From Chondrilla cf. caribensis (Eukaryota > Porifera > Demospongiae > Chondrillida > Chondrillidae), in NCBI GenBank assembly GCA_964020155.1, contig OZ026557.1:758501-822500 (forward strand): a stretch of DNA of 64,000 bases, given 5' to 3'. The notes under the pieces were generated by a model, which saw only the letters and a program-made list of their open reading frames with translations, did not search any database and was not told the DNA's origin. This document shows positions 11,241 through 20,339 of the stretch, in pieces. Position numbers and translations under genes: made by a program. The first letter of the stretch is position 1. The number at the start of each line of letters is the position of its first letter.

Positions 11241-11955
11241 TGGTTACACACCGTGAAAACATTATTGAGCGCGAGTTTCAAACGGACGCAAAGAAGCTCT
11301 CTTCTAAAAAGGCTTCTTCTCGTCCTAACGTTAGCTGTTAACAAGCACTAACTCTAAATAAAAAGAAAAAACGCACGTTCATAACTAAACAATTGATTTT
11401 GATCTTTGTTGTTCGCTTTTCAAAGCAGAAATTTTACTTCTCGATGAAATTGACGTATGGTATACTTCGAAGGGCTTACCGTCCGCTAGCTGGCTGGAAT
11501 AGTTGTAGAAGAAGAGAATTCCTTCGCTATATAGCACGAAGAAAGACGGCGGAGTGTCACCGTGTGTTATCACAGCTTCAGCTACTCAAGTTGCGTGGTG
11601 TCTGCTGAATCGTTCGAAAGTGAATTTTTTTCTCGAATAAATCCGATCGAAGCTGACGCCCGACGATTTTAGACCTTCTTTTTCCCGAATAGAACCACCA
11701 AAGCATCTCCGTGCCTCCTTTATAGCAATTTTCTTCCTGTGTATACTTCCTCGTAAGGGTAACACGTAATGCCACATTTCGATACCGATTTTTTACGGAA
11801 ATACCGTGTTATTATTACTATTGTGTGTTCATACAACTTCTATTATACTTTGGAGAATTTGTATTGTGTAGAGCACGAGTTAATGTATATTGTTTCTCCT
11901 CGAGGGAGAAGCATTAGGCGGCCATTTTGTTCCGTAAACTCCGTAAACGTGTGAC

Positions 11956-12013
11956 CACCCCCCTTTTTATATGCGCGCTCTACGTTTAAAGGTAGACCAC
12001 GAGTATAAAAGGG
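11956..12013. promoter_or_regulatory. divergent TATA promoter pair
   Basis: Minus-strand atataaaaaggggggg (plus 11956-11972) and plus-strand tataaaaggg (12004-12013) face away from each other about 30 bp apart. Between them lies tctacgtttaaaggtaga, an inverted repeat of TCTAC. This looks like a compact bidirectional promoter. Each side has an early ATGGC start followed by only a few codons. Confidence 0.4.
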
Positions 12014-12271
12014 CAGTGCTCCTCCTGATTTCGTATTTCATGAATAAATGGCGGAACCGCTTAGGCTACAAACAATACGTTAGTTTCATATGAACGTACA
12101 CATACAAATAAAAGCTATTATTATTGCTCTTACACATAAATACACAATAGAAATAGTGCCGTGAGAATCCATACAAATTCATATACCAATCAAATCGCAA
12201 ACTTGGTCGATTTTCGTCCGAGACCGTAAAGTCCTTGGGAGTTGCTAATTTCACTTTCTTTTTGACAATCG

Positions 12272-12436
12272 ATGCTTACTGTCGAAGACGAACAGGAAAA
12301 GGTTCAAATTGCGAGCCGCTTAGAGGATATCAGAAGGCATTTGCCGGACAACAAAGTGACGTTCTTTCTGTACTCACTCGAATTTTACTTTATTCTGACC
12401 TTGGCCCCCCTTCAAGAACGTGTGGAATATCTCTAA
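12272..12436 (+). CDS. small 54-residue ORF downstream of the divergent TATA pair
   Basis: ATG at 12272 to TAA at 12436. The sequence is protein-like: a charged amphipathic N-terminal half (EDEQEKVQIASRLEDIRRHL) and a hydrophobic segment (FFLYSLEFYFILTLAPL) that could span or associate with a membrane. It lies about 260 bp downstream of the plus-strand TATA at 12004. No family is recognised and it has no duplicate to test against. Confidence 0.25.
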   Translation: MLTVEDEQEKVQIASRLEDIRRHLPDNKVTFFLYSLEFYFILTLAPLQERVEYL

Positions 12437-12700
12437 CCCTTCTGGGAACTGGAAGGTCCGTTCTGGTTGGTGGTCTTACTCTTCGCGCTATAATTCTGTA
12501 ATCCGCCCATAAAATGCTTACAGTTTTTCAGCCTTCAATTTTTGCACTCCTAGCAATCAAACAATAGAAAAATCAAGGATATAAACGGTATTTGATCGTT
12601 TCTAAGCGTTTGCGAACGATTTGACGGCGTAAAACTGCTTCCTTTATTCGCGCGTTTTTTCAAATTCTAAAGCGTTGGCCATGTTATCATGCTCCTCACC

Positions 12701-12810
12701 CCCCCTTTTATACCCCTGCCAGTCTGCGCGGATACTAAAACCCATGACTCAGACACGGAACGCACAGATTCGTACACACGTTAGTATCTATAATCGCGGT
12801 CTACGTTTAA
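12701..12810 (-). promoter_or_regulatory. TATA promoter unit 3 (minus strand)
   Basis: On the minus strand ttaaacgtag (plus 12801-12810) lies about 90 bp upstream of tataaaaggggggg (plus 12700-12713), the same arrangement as at 11141-11240. It is followed within 40 bp by an ATGGCCAACG start with a short open frame. Confidence 0.35.
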
Positions 12811-13019
12811 GACAAACAAACCAAATTCCATGCATTGTTTGGTTCACTGTAGTAGTGTACACGTAGTAAGTAAATCCTGATGAGAAGAACATCTGATTAC
12901 AAGAACGGATTTGTGGGTCCCTTAAAGTTTGTCTTAATGATTTTCCACTGTATGTACATATCTAGTGCATACACATGTACATAGAGGTTTGCATGTACAC
13001 AAAGGCTCACTGACAAAAA

Positions 13020-13162
13020 CAAACACACAGTGCATGGATACACATGCACACACACACAGTGCATGCATATACATGCACACGCACACTCGCACGCACGCAC
13101 ACACACACACACACACACACACAGTGCATGCATATACATGCACACACACACTCGCACGCACG

Positions 13163-13218
<56 letters not shown>
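13020..13218. repeat. compound (CA)n microsatellite with a 60-70 bp higher-order unit
   Basis: (CA)n interrupted by repeated copies of gtgcatgcatatacatgcac and ctcgcacgcacg. No coding meaning. Confidence 0.9.
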
Positions 13219-13219
<1 letters not shown>

Positions 13220-13417
13220 TTTTAATTAGTGCAGCACTATTTAAATTCACAGCTACAGTGTAGTCACCAGAAAAAAATTAAAAAAGGGTGGTGGGTTATT
13301 GTATTTATATAGCTTCACGATGTCAATGTCGAGACACTCCTAGTATTAATAATAACAGCTGAACCACAAGGACGAGGATGGTTATGATGAGAAAATTGGA
13401 ATTTGACAACATTTTAA

Positions 13418-13449
13418 CATATTACACTACACTAATGTAGTGTAATATG
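13418..13449. repeat. perfect hairpin, 14-bp stem and 4-nt loop
   Basis: catattacactaca, loop ctaa, tgtagtgtaatatg. It stands alone in AT-rich DNA; it could be the core of a decayed palindromic element. The rest of 13219-14295 holds no recognised gene. Confidence 0.6.
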
Positions 13450-14295
13450 GGCATTGTTGTGTGGGCAATTTCTTGCTAGATCAGCACCAATACATACACT
13501 TAAGTGCGCCAATCAAAGCAATTTTTTGTGTACTCTGGATTTTTTGAAAAGCTTGCACGATGTCTCCTCTGAGCTTTGCCTTAACAACACAACAGCAGAG
13601 CAAACATGCCACCATAGATAATACTAACCACCAGCGCCAGATGCAGTCAGTCTGCGTTTACCTTGGGGTAAATTGTCATTATTAGCAGTTCTCCTGCTCA
13701 TTGAAATTAGAAATACGAAATAATAATCGGTGCAAGTTTTTTCAAACGACACGTGTGGGTACGTACGAGCGTGGTTGATTAATATTCTGCATAAAAATGG
13801 CGTCAATCCGACTGCTCTGCATACACGCATACGTTTATTGCCTCGCGTTATCTAAACAGCTGACACAAGGGGGAAAACTGTTTGCCATTCTCAGGAAAGG
13901 AAGGATCATTACAAATAAAGTCAAATTTCAAATCTAAGAAGGGCGGTCCGCCCTGCAAATTCGGCCTGGCGAGAACACTGAGCTATATAATCAATTGTAA
14001 TATTACATAACCAAACTGAGCCTTCCTATTTATATCCTAAATGGCATTATTATTCTCTTGGGCATTGTTGACAGACAGAATAACTATCAAAGCATTTAGA
14101 TTTTGATTCATTCCACCATAGACCCTAGATACCGGTACCACTGCCACATTTTCTCGTAGCAAAAATGTCTCCTGTGCCATTCCTACATTATTTGACTTCG
14201 CATGCAAAGACCTTGGGTTTGACAATCACATCTGCATCCAGCCTCAGACAATAGTGTGGGCTCCCCACTTTCTAAATGCTTCTGACACCTCTGAT

Positions 14296-15068
14296 TTAAC
14301 CTCTTAACACCCGCGAGCCAAAAAATTGGCTTGAATATATAAAGTACTTTTATTATGTTCTTGAGGTGATTTTACGATCGAAAACCTTATACTTGAACCG
14401 TCAGACCTTTTGTTCTCTTCGTGAAACACCGTTGTACAAAAGAATTTATCTCTAAAGTAACGTTTGGAAGCCTGCCGAAAAGTGCGTATATGTGAATAGC
14501 TTAAATGTTCATGAACGTCGTGTACATACATCAATGTCCACATTTAAATTTTCAAAGAGGAGAACATTCACTGCAGAAGCACTTTCGGCTAGCAGACTTC
14601 GCAAGAGACACTTCCCAGATCAGATCCCAGAATCGAAGCAGTGTCGAGTATGTCTACCGAGGACGAGAACCCGATATCATTGCTCCGGTTGCTCTCCTAA
14701 CACACCTATACCTCTTTGTCCGACCAAATACTTCAAAGTATATCACACTATGTCATTTCTTCCAAGAGAAAAAGAACAATGACCGTACGGAGGACATTTT
14801 TTACTATGTAAACATTGTATAACTCCGGAAACTACATAGTATAATAGCGTTTTTTATTGTACAAGTGCGTTTTGCCTGATTTTTATAGACTGAATTATAC
14901 CAAAACTATACATGTGTTTCGAATACAAATTGCAACGAATACAACTGATACCCTACCGTACATTTCTATATAAAAATAAATCGATCCCTGACAATGAAAA
15001 GATCGTGGGCGTTTGGTGGTATGTAACCACAAAGCCAATTTATTGGCTTATGGGCGTTAAGGGGTTAA
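14296..15068. mobile_element. piggyBac-like element, internally deleted
   Basis: A 773-bp segment with TTAA at both ends (14296-14299 and 15065-15068), the piggyBac target. Its ends are inverted relatives: left begins CCTCTTAACACCCGCGAGCC, right (inverted) CCCCTTAACGCCCATAAGCC, each followed by a run with AATTGGCTT. The plus-strand interior keeps a piece of transposase C-terminus (14492-14782). Confidence 0.75.
14492..14782 (+). pseudogene. piggyBac transposase C-terminal cysteine-rich fragment
   Basis: An open frame whose second half carries QCRVCLPRTRTRYHCSGCS followed by PLCPTKYFKVYHT. This CxxC, CxxC, C..H series is typical of the zinc-binding C-terminus of piggyBac transposases. The catalytic DDD core is missing, so this is a relic inside a non-autonomous copy. 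Confidence 0.65.
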
Positions 15069-15117
15069 TACATTACCAATATCGATTGCATCCGTGTACA
15101 ATTCTAGTCTGGTGTAG

Positions 15118-16462
15118 CTGACCCTTGATCTGTCATTTTATTTTGTTTGGGGCGGAGCAAGGGTCTGGTCTGGTCTAGTCTGGCTCGCTAGACCCAATTT
15201 CTCATCATCGCGCGGGGGCGAAAATGAGAAATAGGGTCTAGCAACTATTGTCAATTTCACACCTTGCGCAATCATCGCCGAGGGCGTTTATAAGCAAACA
15301 TACGTACGGACGAAGGTGCGAGTTGTATTTTGGGCGCTGGAACGACTTCGATGAAGGGATACAACACGGACGGCGCAGGGATTAGAGGCTAGTCACTTAG
15401 AAACAACATGCTGCTTCTGCGCTGCCGCTGACGTTCCGCGCAAGGCAAGGAGAAAGGTCTGTGAGGCGCTCGTATTCACCGTTCTCGGGCGAAAACTGAA
15501 CGAAATCAGCCAGATTTCTCTGAAACTGCCAGGCAACGCTATAATCATAGTTTTTTCGAGCGTTGCAGTAATCAGGCTGCAAAAGTGGAGAGACTGGAGA
15601 CAGAGATGGCTGCTACGATATGCAGAATTGTACAGCTCGTCGATCAGCGCGTTCAGCGCTGGCAGCATATGAAGCGGATACTGTCGCCCTCTTTCAGAGG
15701 TACTGGGATCTCTCCAGCCAGCAAGAAGGTAAATCCAAGGCCAGACGTCGTCTACAAACTCTTCCACGCGCCTATTCTTTAAACGCCCACGGAGCGGCTA
15801 GTGCCAATTACTGGCGGTGTCATTTCAGTTGCCGGCCATTTCATTGGTCGAGCCGAGGTGTGAAATTGACAATAGTTGCTAGACCTCTTCCTCGCTCTAC
15901 CGCGCCCACGCGGTAATGAGAGGTTGAGGTCTAGCGCGCCAGACTAGGTCTGGTCTGGAACCTATTTCTGTACCGGGAGGCGGAGTCGACGATGACAAAT
16001 CGTAAACAATCGCACTTTATCGCATATTCCAAGGTAGTATTTTCACTCATGCACAACGGTTGGCGAACGATGTGTTGTCTTCGGCAGATTCCTGTTGACT
16101 TTGCGCAACAATTACAATTCCAAAATACAGAAGAAAATTGAATTCTAAAGCAAATAACTATATGTTTTGAGATTTGTCACAAAAGGGAGACTGCTAAGCC
16201 CGATTTGACACGAAGAGATAGATAGTGCCGACCAAATTTACGTAGTGGGTGGTTTTCACAGATTTAGAAAGTCAAGAATAGTCAAATTACATTCCTATAC
16301 TGGAAATGAGCCACCATTAGTCGTTCATGTTTTCATGCGTCTAAAAGGTGTTCTGCAATGTGATTGGGTGCACGAATTCCTGCACTGTGGTACAGAAATA
16401 GGTTCTAGACCAGACCAGACCCTTTCCGCCCAAACAAAATAAAATGGCGGATCAAGCGTCAG
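15118..16462. mobile_element. fold-back element with nested inverted repeats
   Basis: Outer arms of about 60 bp: left from 15118 (cttgatctgtcattttattttg then gggtctggtctggtctag), right the inverse near 16400-16462 (ctagaccagaccagaccc then aataaaatggcggatcaag). A second inverted pair lies inside: tctagcaactattgtcaatt (from about 15238) against aattgacaatagttgctaga (15865-15884). The GC-richer centre (15285-15845) has overlapping open frames on both strands with no recognised domain. Confidence 0.7.
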
Positions 16463-16605
16463 CTACGGCAGACTAGTACAGTTCTTAATCCAAATTCAAT
16501 GATGCATGATGTAAGCAGGTATCTGAGCGAACATGGATTCACATAATGACATACAACTATTGCAGACTGAACCACTGATTCAGGCATTCAGATTGCTATG
16601 CTTAC

Positions 16606-16905
16606 CAGCTTAGGGAGATTATGTTCCAGGAGGTCAGCCAGTTCCTTATGCCGTTCATGATCTTTGGCTGTTTCGCGCAATATAGCCAAAAGCGTCCGAA
16701 GAGTACCGATTGTGGCATAGCCTTCCAAGTGCATCAAAAAGTACCTAGCCGCGTCACTGCTCGTGTTTGCTTTGGTAATTTTCTCCCTTGCTGTTCTATT
16801 TATAACTTTCCGGGAATAAAGTAAATCTAGTATTTTGCCTCCAACATCGAATGATGAAAAGTCTTCCCAAATCTCACGAACGATCTCCTCGACAACATCA
16901 GTCAT
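16606..16905 (-). CDS. CARD-domain exon, gene otherwise unresolved
   Basis: ATG at 16905, 100 codons, then donor CTAAGCTG followed by gtaagc (phase 0). The peptide fits a CARD: FDVGGKILDLLYSRKVINRT (helices 1-2), DAARYFLMHLEGYATIGTLR (helices 3-4), and a final HKELADLLEHNLPK helix. CARDs recruit caspases or signalling adaptors. It differs from the cassette CARDs in sequence and splice phase. The exons at 9708-10654 and 7961-8259 lie downstream on the same strand, so a CARD+DEATH adaptor is possible, but about 6 kb of transposons intervene and no linking exon was found. It could instead be the 5' exon of a truncated NLR. Confidence 0.65.
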
Positions 16906-17089
16906 TCCTTCAATTGAGTAGCTAGTACTGGAGTTCCCGGGACAGATACAGACCATAGAGACTAACAAATACAACCGGCGAACAGGATTGGCATGCAACG
17001 CGACCGGAAGTGAATATGAACTTCGTCCAAAGCGTGCACGTTTAGTTTTGCGCATGCGCAGAACATGGTTCTCGCGGTCTATAGAGTAG

Positions 17090-17250
17090 TCTCGCGTCGC
17101 CTGGACCCGCTTCTCGCTTCCATTTTTTAAGATGTTCCGTACCAAGTTGACTCCCCGTCCCAAGTTGACTCCGACACCTTCTAAGCGCCCGTAATAAACG
17201 CCTGCCCCAAGTTGGCACCAGGAATTGCGCAAACACGCTTTACTTTTCAT
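17090..17250. repeat. inverted duplicate of 24740-24905
   Basis: About 160 bp, the reverse complement of 24740-24905, containing ccaagttgactccccgtccc and cgtaataaacgcctgcccc. It sits just upstream of the CARD exon. Confidence 0.8.
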
Positions 17251-17948
17251 GGCACTGGGGATTGCACATGAAGATCAGATGGTAAGTTTTATAAGTTTAA
17301 AGGCGATCATTTCATTATTGTGTCTTTAAATTATACCGATTACATGAGAAAAGAAACGCCAGGTGTTCGCCTGTCTAGAACTTGTTCAATTTATTCTGCA
17401 CAGTGATATTGTTTAGACCTTACATCACAGTTCTGTTCAAAGTTACATTTTATTATCATATACAAAGGTAGAGAACTGTGTCATGTACAAAACTCACTCG
17501 TCGTCTAGTGATTGTGGAGCTATTCGAAGCCATTGTTCAAAATTAACTATCAACGTGGTCCTTTGTCAGTACAGGTACACATATCTTCTCTCCATAGATG
17601 TCCTTGCTTTTTATGATGGGTACAGAGTTGTAGTCTACATTTGCTCTGAACCATTCCCCTGTAGCATAGCATCATTTGCAATAGATGAACATTTAATGTT
17701 TTTGTATATACATAAGTTGCAGAATGTACTGAGAAAATGGTTCACCTTCAATAGCATGGCTTCAGTAAATGTCATTGTAATATGCTGGAATTGTCTTACC
17801 TACGTACGTATCTAATAATAATAATGAAACCTACAAAACATTCATCAATATCCAGTACTATTATTGCCTCATTGCTTAGTTGGTACGTACATAAATAGCA
17901 TGTGAAAGTCTGCTTCAAGGCTACTCACGAGTATAATGGTGTACATAC

Positions 17949-18754
17949 CTTTATATCTGTGGCATTCACGTCTGTCCATTGAGCGGTGTTATCCATACTA
18001 CCAAGACAATTCCACCAATATCCTCCATTCTTGTGGATGATATGTTTTGAATAAAGGATCTATAAGTGACCTTTGCTTTTTCTGGTTGTCGATCATGTTG
18101 GTGGGCACATGTGTACATATGTACATACGTAGATGTGTGTGTGAATGGTAATATATAAACTTTGTTATCATAGTATACCGTACACACCGCTAACATCCAG
18201 TGCTTTCATTCTAGATGTACTGCTGCCAAAACATAATCGTATTTTCCAAATATGTCCTTGTCCTATAATACAACACATTATGTAATGGAGAATGTGGAAT
18301 GGGCAGCCGTAATTATGTATTAACAGTGATCGATCCACTGGATCATTTCAGAATGGCCCTTACACATTGCAGTGAAGAAGTGATCTCCAAAAATACCGAT
18401 CCTTTTTCCCTGTTTGGGAATGTACTTTAACATGATGCTGAGACGTTAGTGGTTATTTTGAATTCACACCTGCTCTCTTGTTGTGGCAGCAAGCATAATG
18501 AGGAGAGTCACAAAATTAAGAGATAATAAGTAAAGAGCCGAAAATTATGTACCTACGTATATTACATCTATTTCCATGTGTTAGTGAGGTTGTCTTCAAA
18601 CTGAAAGTATTATCATGCACATTTAATAATGTAATTCAATGTGCATAGTACGTACGTCCGTCCTTACCTGACCCTGTATCATTCTACCTGTAATCACCTC
18701 CTTGAGCATTTCAGCATCAACCAATGGTATTAAATCAAAATCTTTCATCGAATT
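17949..18754 (-). CDS. three chained exons of an unrecognised gene
   Basis: Minus-strand exons 18668-18754 (29 codons, donor GGTCAG then gtaagg), 18221-18262 (14 codons, after ttgtattatag) and 17949-18059 (37 codons, donor AAG then gtatgt). All are phase 0 and join without a stop; the peptide includes DFDLIPLVDAEMLKEVITG and HKNGGYWWNCLGSMDNTAQW. Further candidate exons lie upstream (19138-19240, 18841-18906), but their phases could not be reconciled. No family is recognised. The CARD exon at 16606-16905 lies downstream on the same strand and could belong to this gene. Confidence 0.35.
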
Positions 18755-19419
18755 CTATTTGTATTTTAATTTCTGGGTATTAGAGCACTGCTGGATGGTG
18801 TATCTGTTGCAACATGTAACTTACCTGAAATTTATGGACACTTACTGAAATGCGCTGTTTTATATCTGCGAATCCTGTATCCCAGGAGGCTCTGTCAGCT
18901 ACATATGTACGTATGTATGTGCATGTATATAGTATACATGTTTCAGATGTACATACGTACGTACATACAATGAGTGCATCCCGTGTATTACAATGTACAT
19001 GCATTATCTCCCCACCTGGAACACAGAATGGTGTCCTTATTATAGAGGTTTCCACATTTCAGAGGTTTGTAATAGAGAGGTCCCAGTGTATGTTGAAATG
19101 GCAATACATACACTGTACTTTATAGCTACCTTACATTGGTCACTGTACATGTGATTGTATTTTTCACTGGCTTTGTGGAGGGATATTTGTGGTCCAGGAC
19201 TACTTTCCCAGGTACTAATGTCCAATTTGCTGGTCATGGTACCCACATACTCTTAGTCTTATTCACATCTGAAGCTGTCAGTACATCCTTAATAAGCCCA
19301 TTTGATGTCATCATCTGATATTGAGGCTGTTTATGGTTGGATACATGGGCTATAACTCCTGGGACTCTTTGCACATCTACAGATGTGCGTAGCTTTCTGG
19401 GCAAAGGAGTCAACTTGAC

Positions 19420-19905
19420 CAGACCCTTTCACCAATAGAAAGGTACTTGGTACAAGGAGTGGACTCCAATGAAGGAGTCAACTTGGTACAGGACTGCACT
19501 CCAATGAAGGAGTCAACTTGGGACGATAGGTCCCAAGTTGACTCCTTTGTTGGACTCCTTACCAGACCCTTTCACCAATAGAAAGGTGCGAAATAAAGTT
19601 TCGGATGCATATTTGAAACCTGTCAATAAAATGACTGTCAAGTACAACAAAAAAGAAGACAAGAATGGAAACCGTACCAGTCAAGACAGGTGCCCACAAA
19701 GAAGTCCAACAAAGGAGTCAACATGGGACCCATCGTCCCAAGTTGACTCCTTCGTTGGAGTGCACTCCTGTACCAAGTTGACTCCTTCATTGGAGTCCAC
19801 TCCTTGTACCAAGTAGACTTCTTTGTTAGAGTGCACTCCTTGTCCCCGGTTGACTCCTTCATTGGAGTGCACCCGTGTACCAAGTTGACTCCTTTGTTAG
19901 GGTTA
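19420..19905. repeat. array of ggagtcaacttgg / ccaagttgactcc units with a hairpin
   Basis: Imperfect units of about 40 bp (ccaagttgactccttcattg, then gagtgcactcctgta) in the right half, inverted units in the left half, and between them a hairpin at 19507-19547 (18-bp stem, loop gatag). The phrase cagaccctttcaccaataga occurs twice (about 19421 and 19564). The core aagttgactcc is also in the inverted pair 17090-17250 / 24740-24905. Confidence 0.8.
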
Positions 19906-20106
19906 TTCATACCTATACACTACTTCATATCCTTATAAACTCTGCTTGTTGTCCCATGCAAGGTGAATTGTTTACTCATGATTTGTCCTCCTTTTCTACA
20001 TAGAAAGTGATCATGAGATGTTTCTTTTCAAGAAAGATTTTTGTATTCCTTAGTTTTAAGTAGACATTATAACTATTTTTAGTTTTTTTTTTTTAATTTA
20101 TGGCTT

Positions 20107-20309
20107 TGTGGTGACTTAGTAACTACATATCAGTTTGTTGTGTTGGTCCTATTTCCTGTACCCATTTCAATTATGTGATACTTATTAATTTTGAGCACTG
20201 TGAGTTGGACTTTGTTATGTAGTACGATGCTAGTTGCAGTAGTTTATTTTTGAATGAATTATTGTGATTGAGTGAACGAGTATCGAACAAGAAGCGCTCG
20301 GTTACTACA
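20107..20309 (+). repeat. 5' LTR
   Basis: Starts TGTGGTGACTTAG, ends CGGTTACTACA; identical to 24234-24436. Confidence 0.95.
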
Positions 20310-20339
20310 TATATTGACGACGAGGATTGTGGACGCAGG

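Noticed and set aside
15393..15916. Overlapping ORFs in the fold-back core
   Set aside because: Open on both strands with no recognised domain; GC-rich sequence explains the lack of stops.
16906..17250. N-terminal extension of the CARD exon frame (to 17250)
   Set aside because: It runs through the inverted repeat shared with 24740-24905; the ATG at 16905 begins directly before the CARD fold.
18841..19246. Further exons of the 17949-18754 gene
   Set aside because: Candidate splice sites exist, but the phases could not be made consistent, so they are not annotated.
20268..20339. Gag-Pol start inside the 5' LTR
   Set aside because: The open frame extends there only from a non-ATG codon; the first suitable ATG is at 20340.
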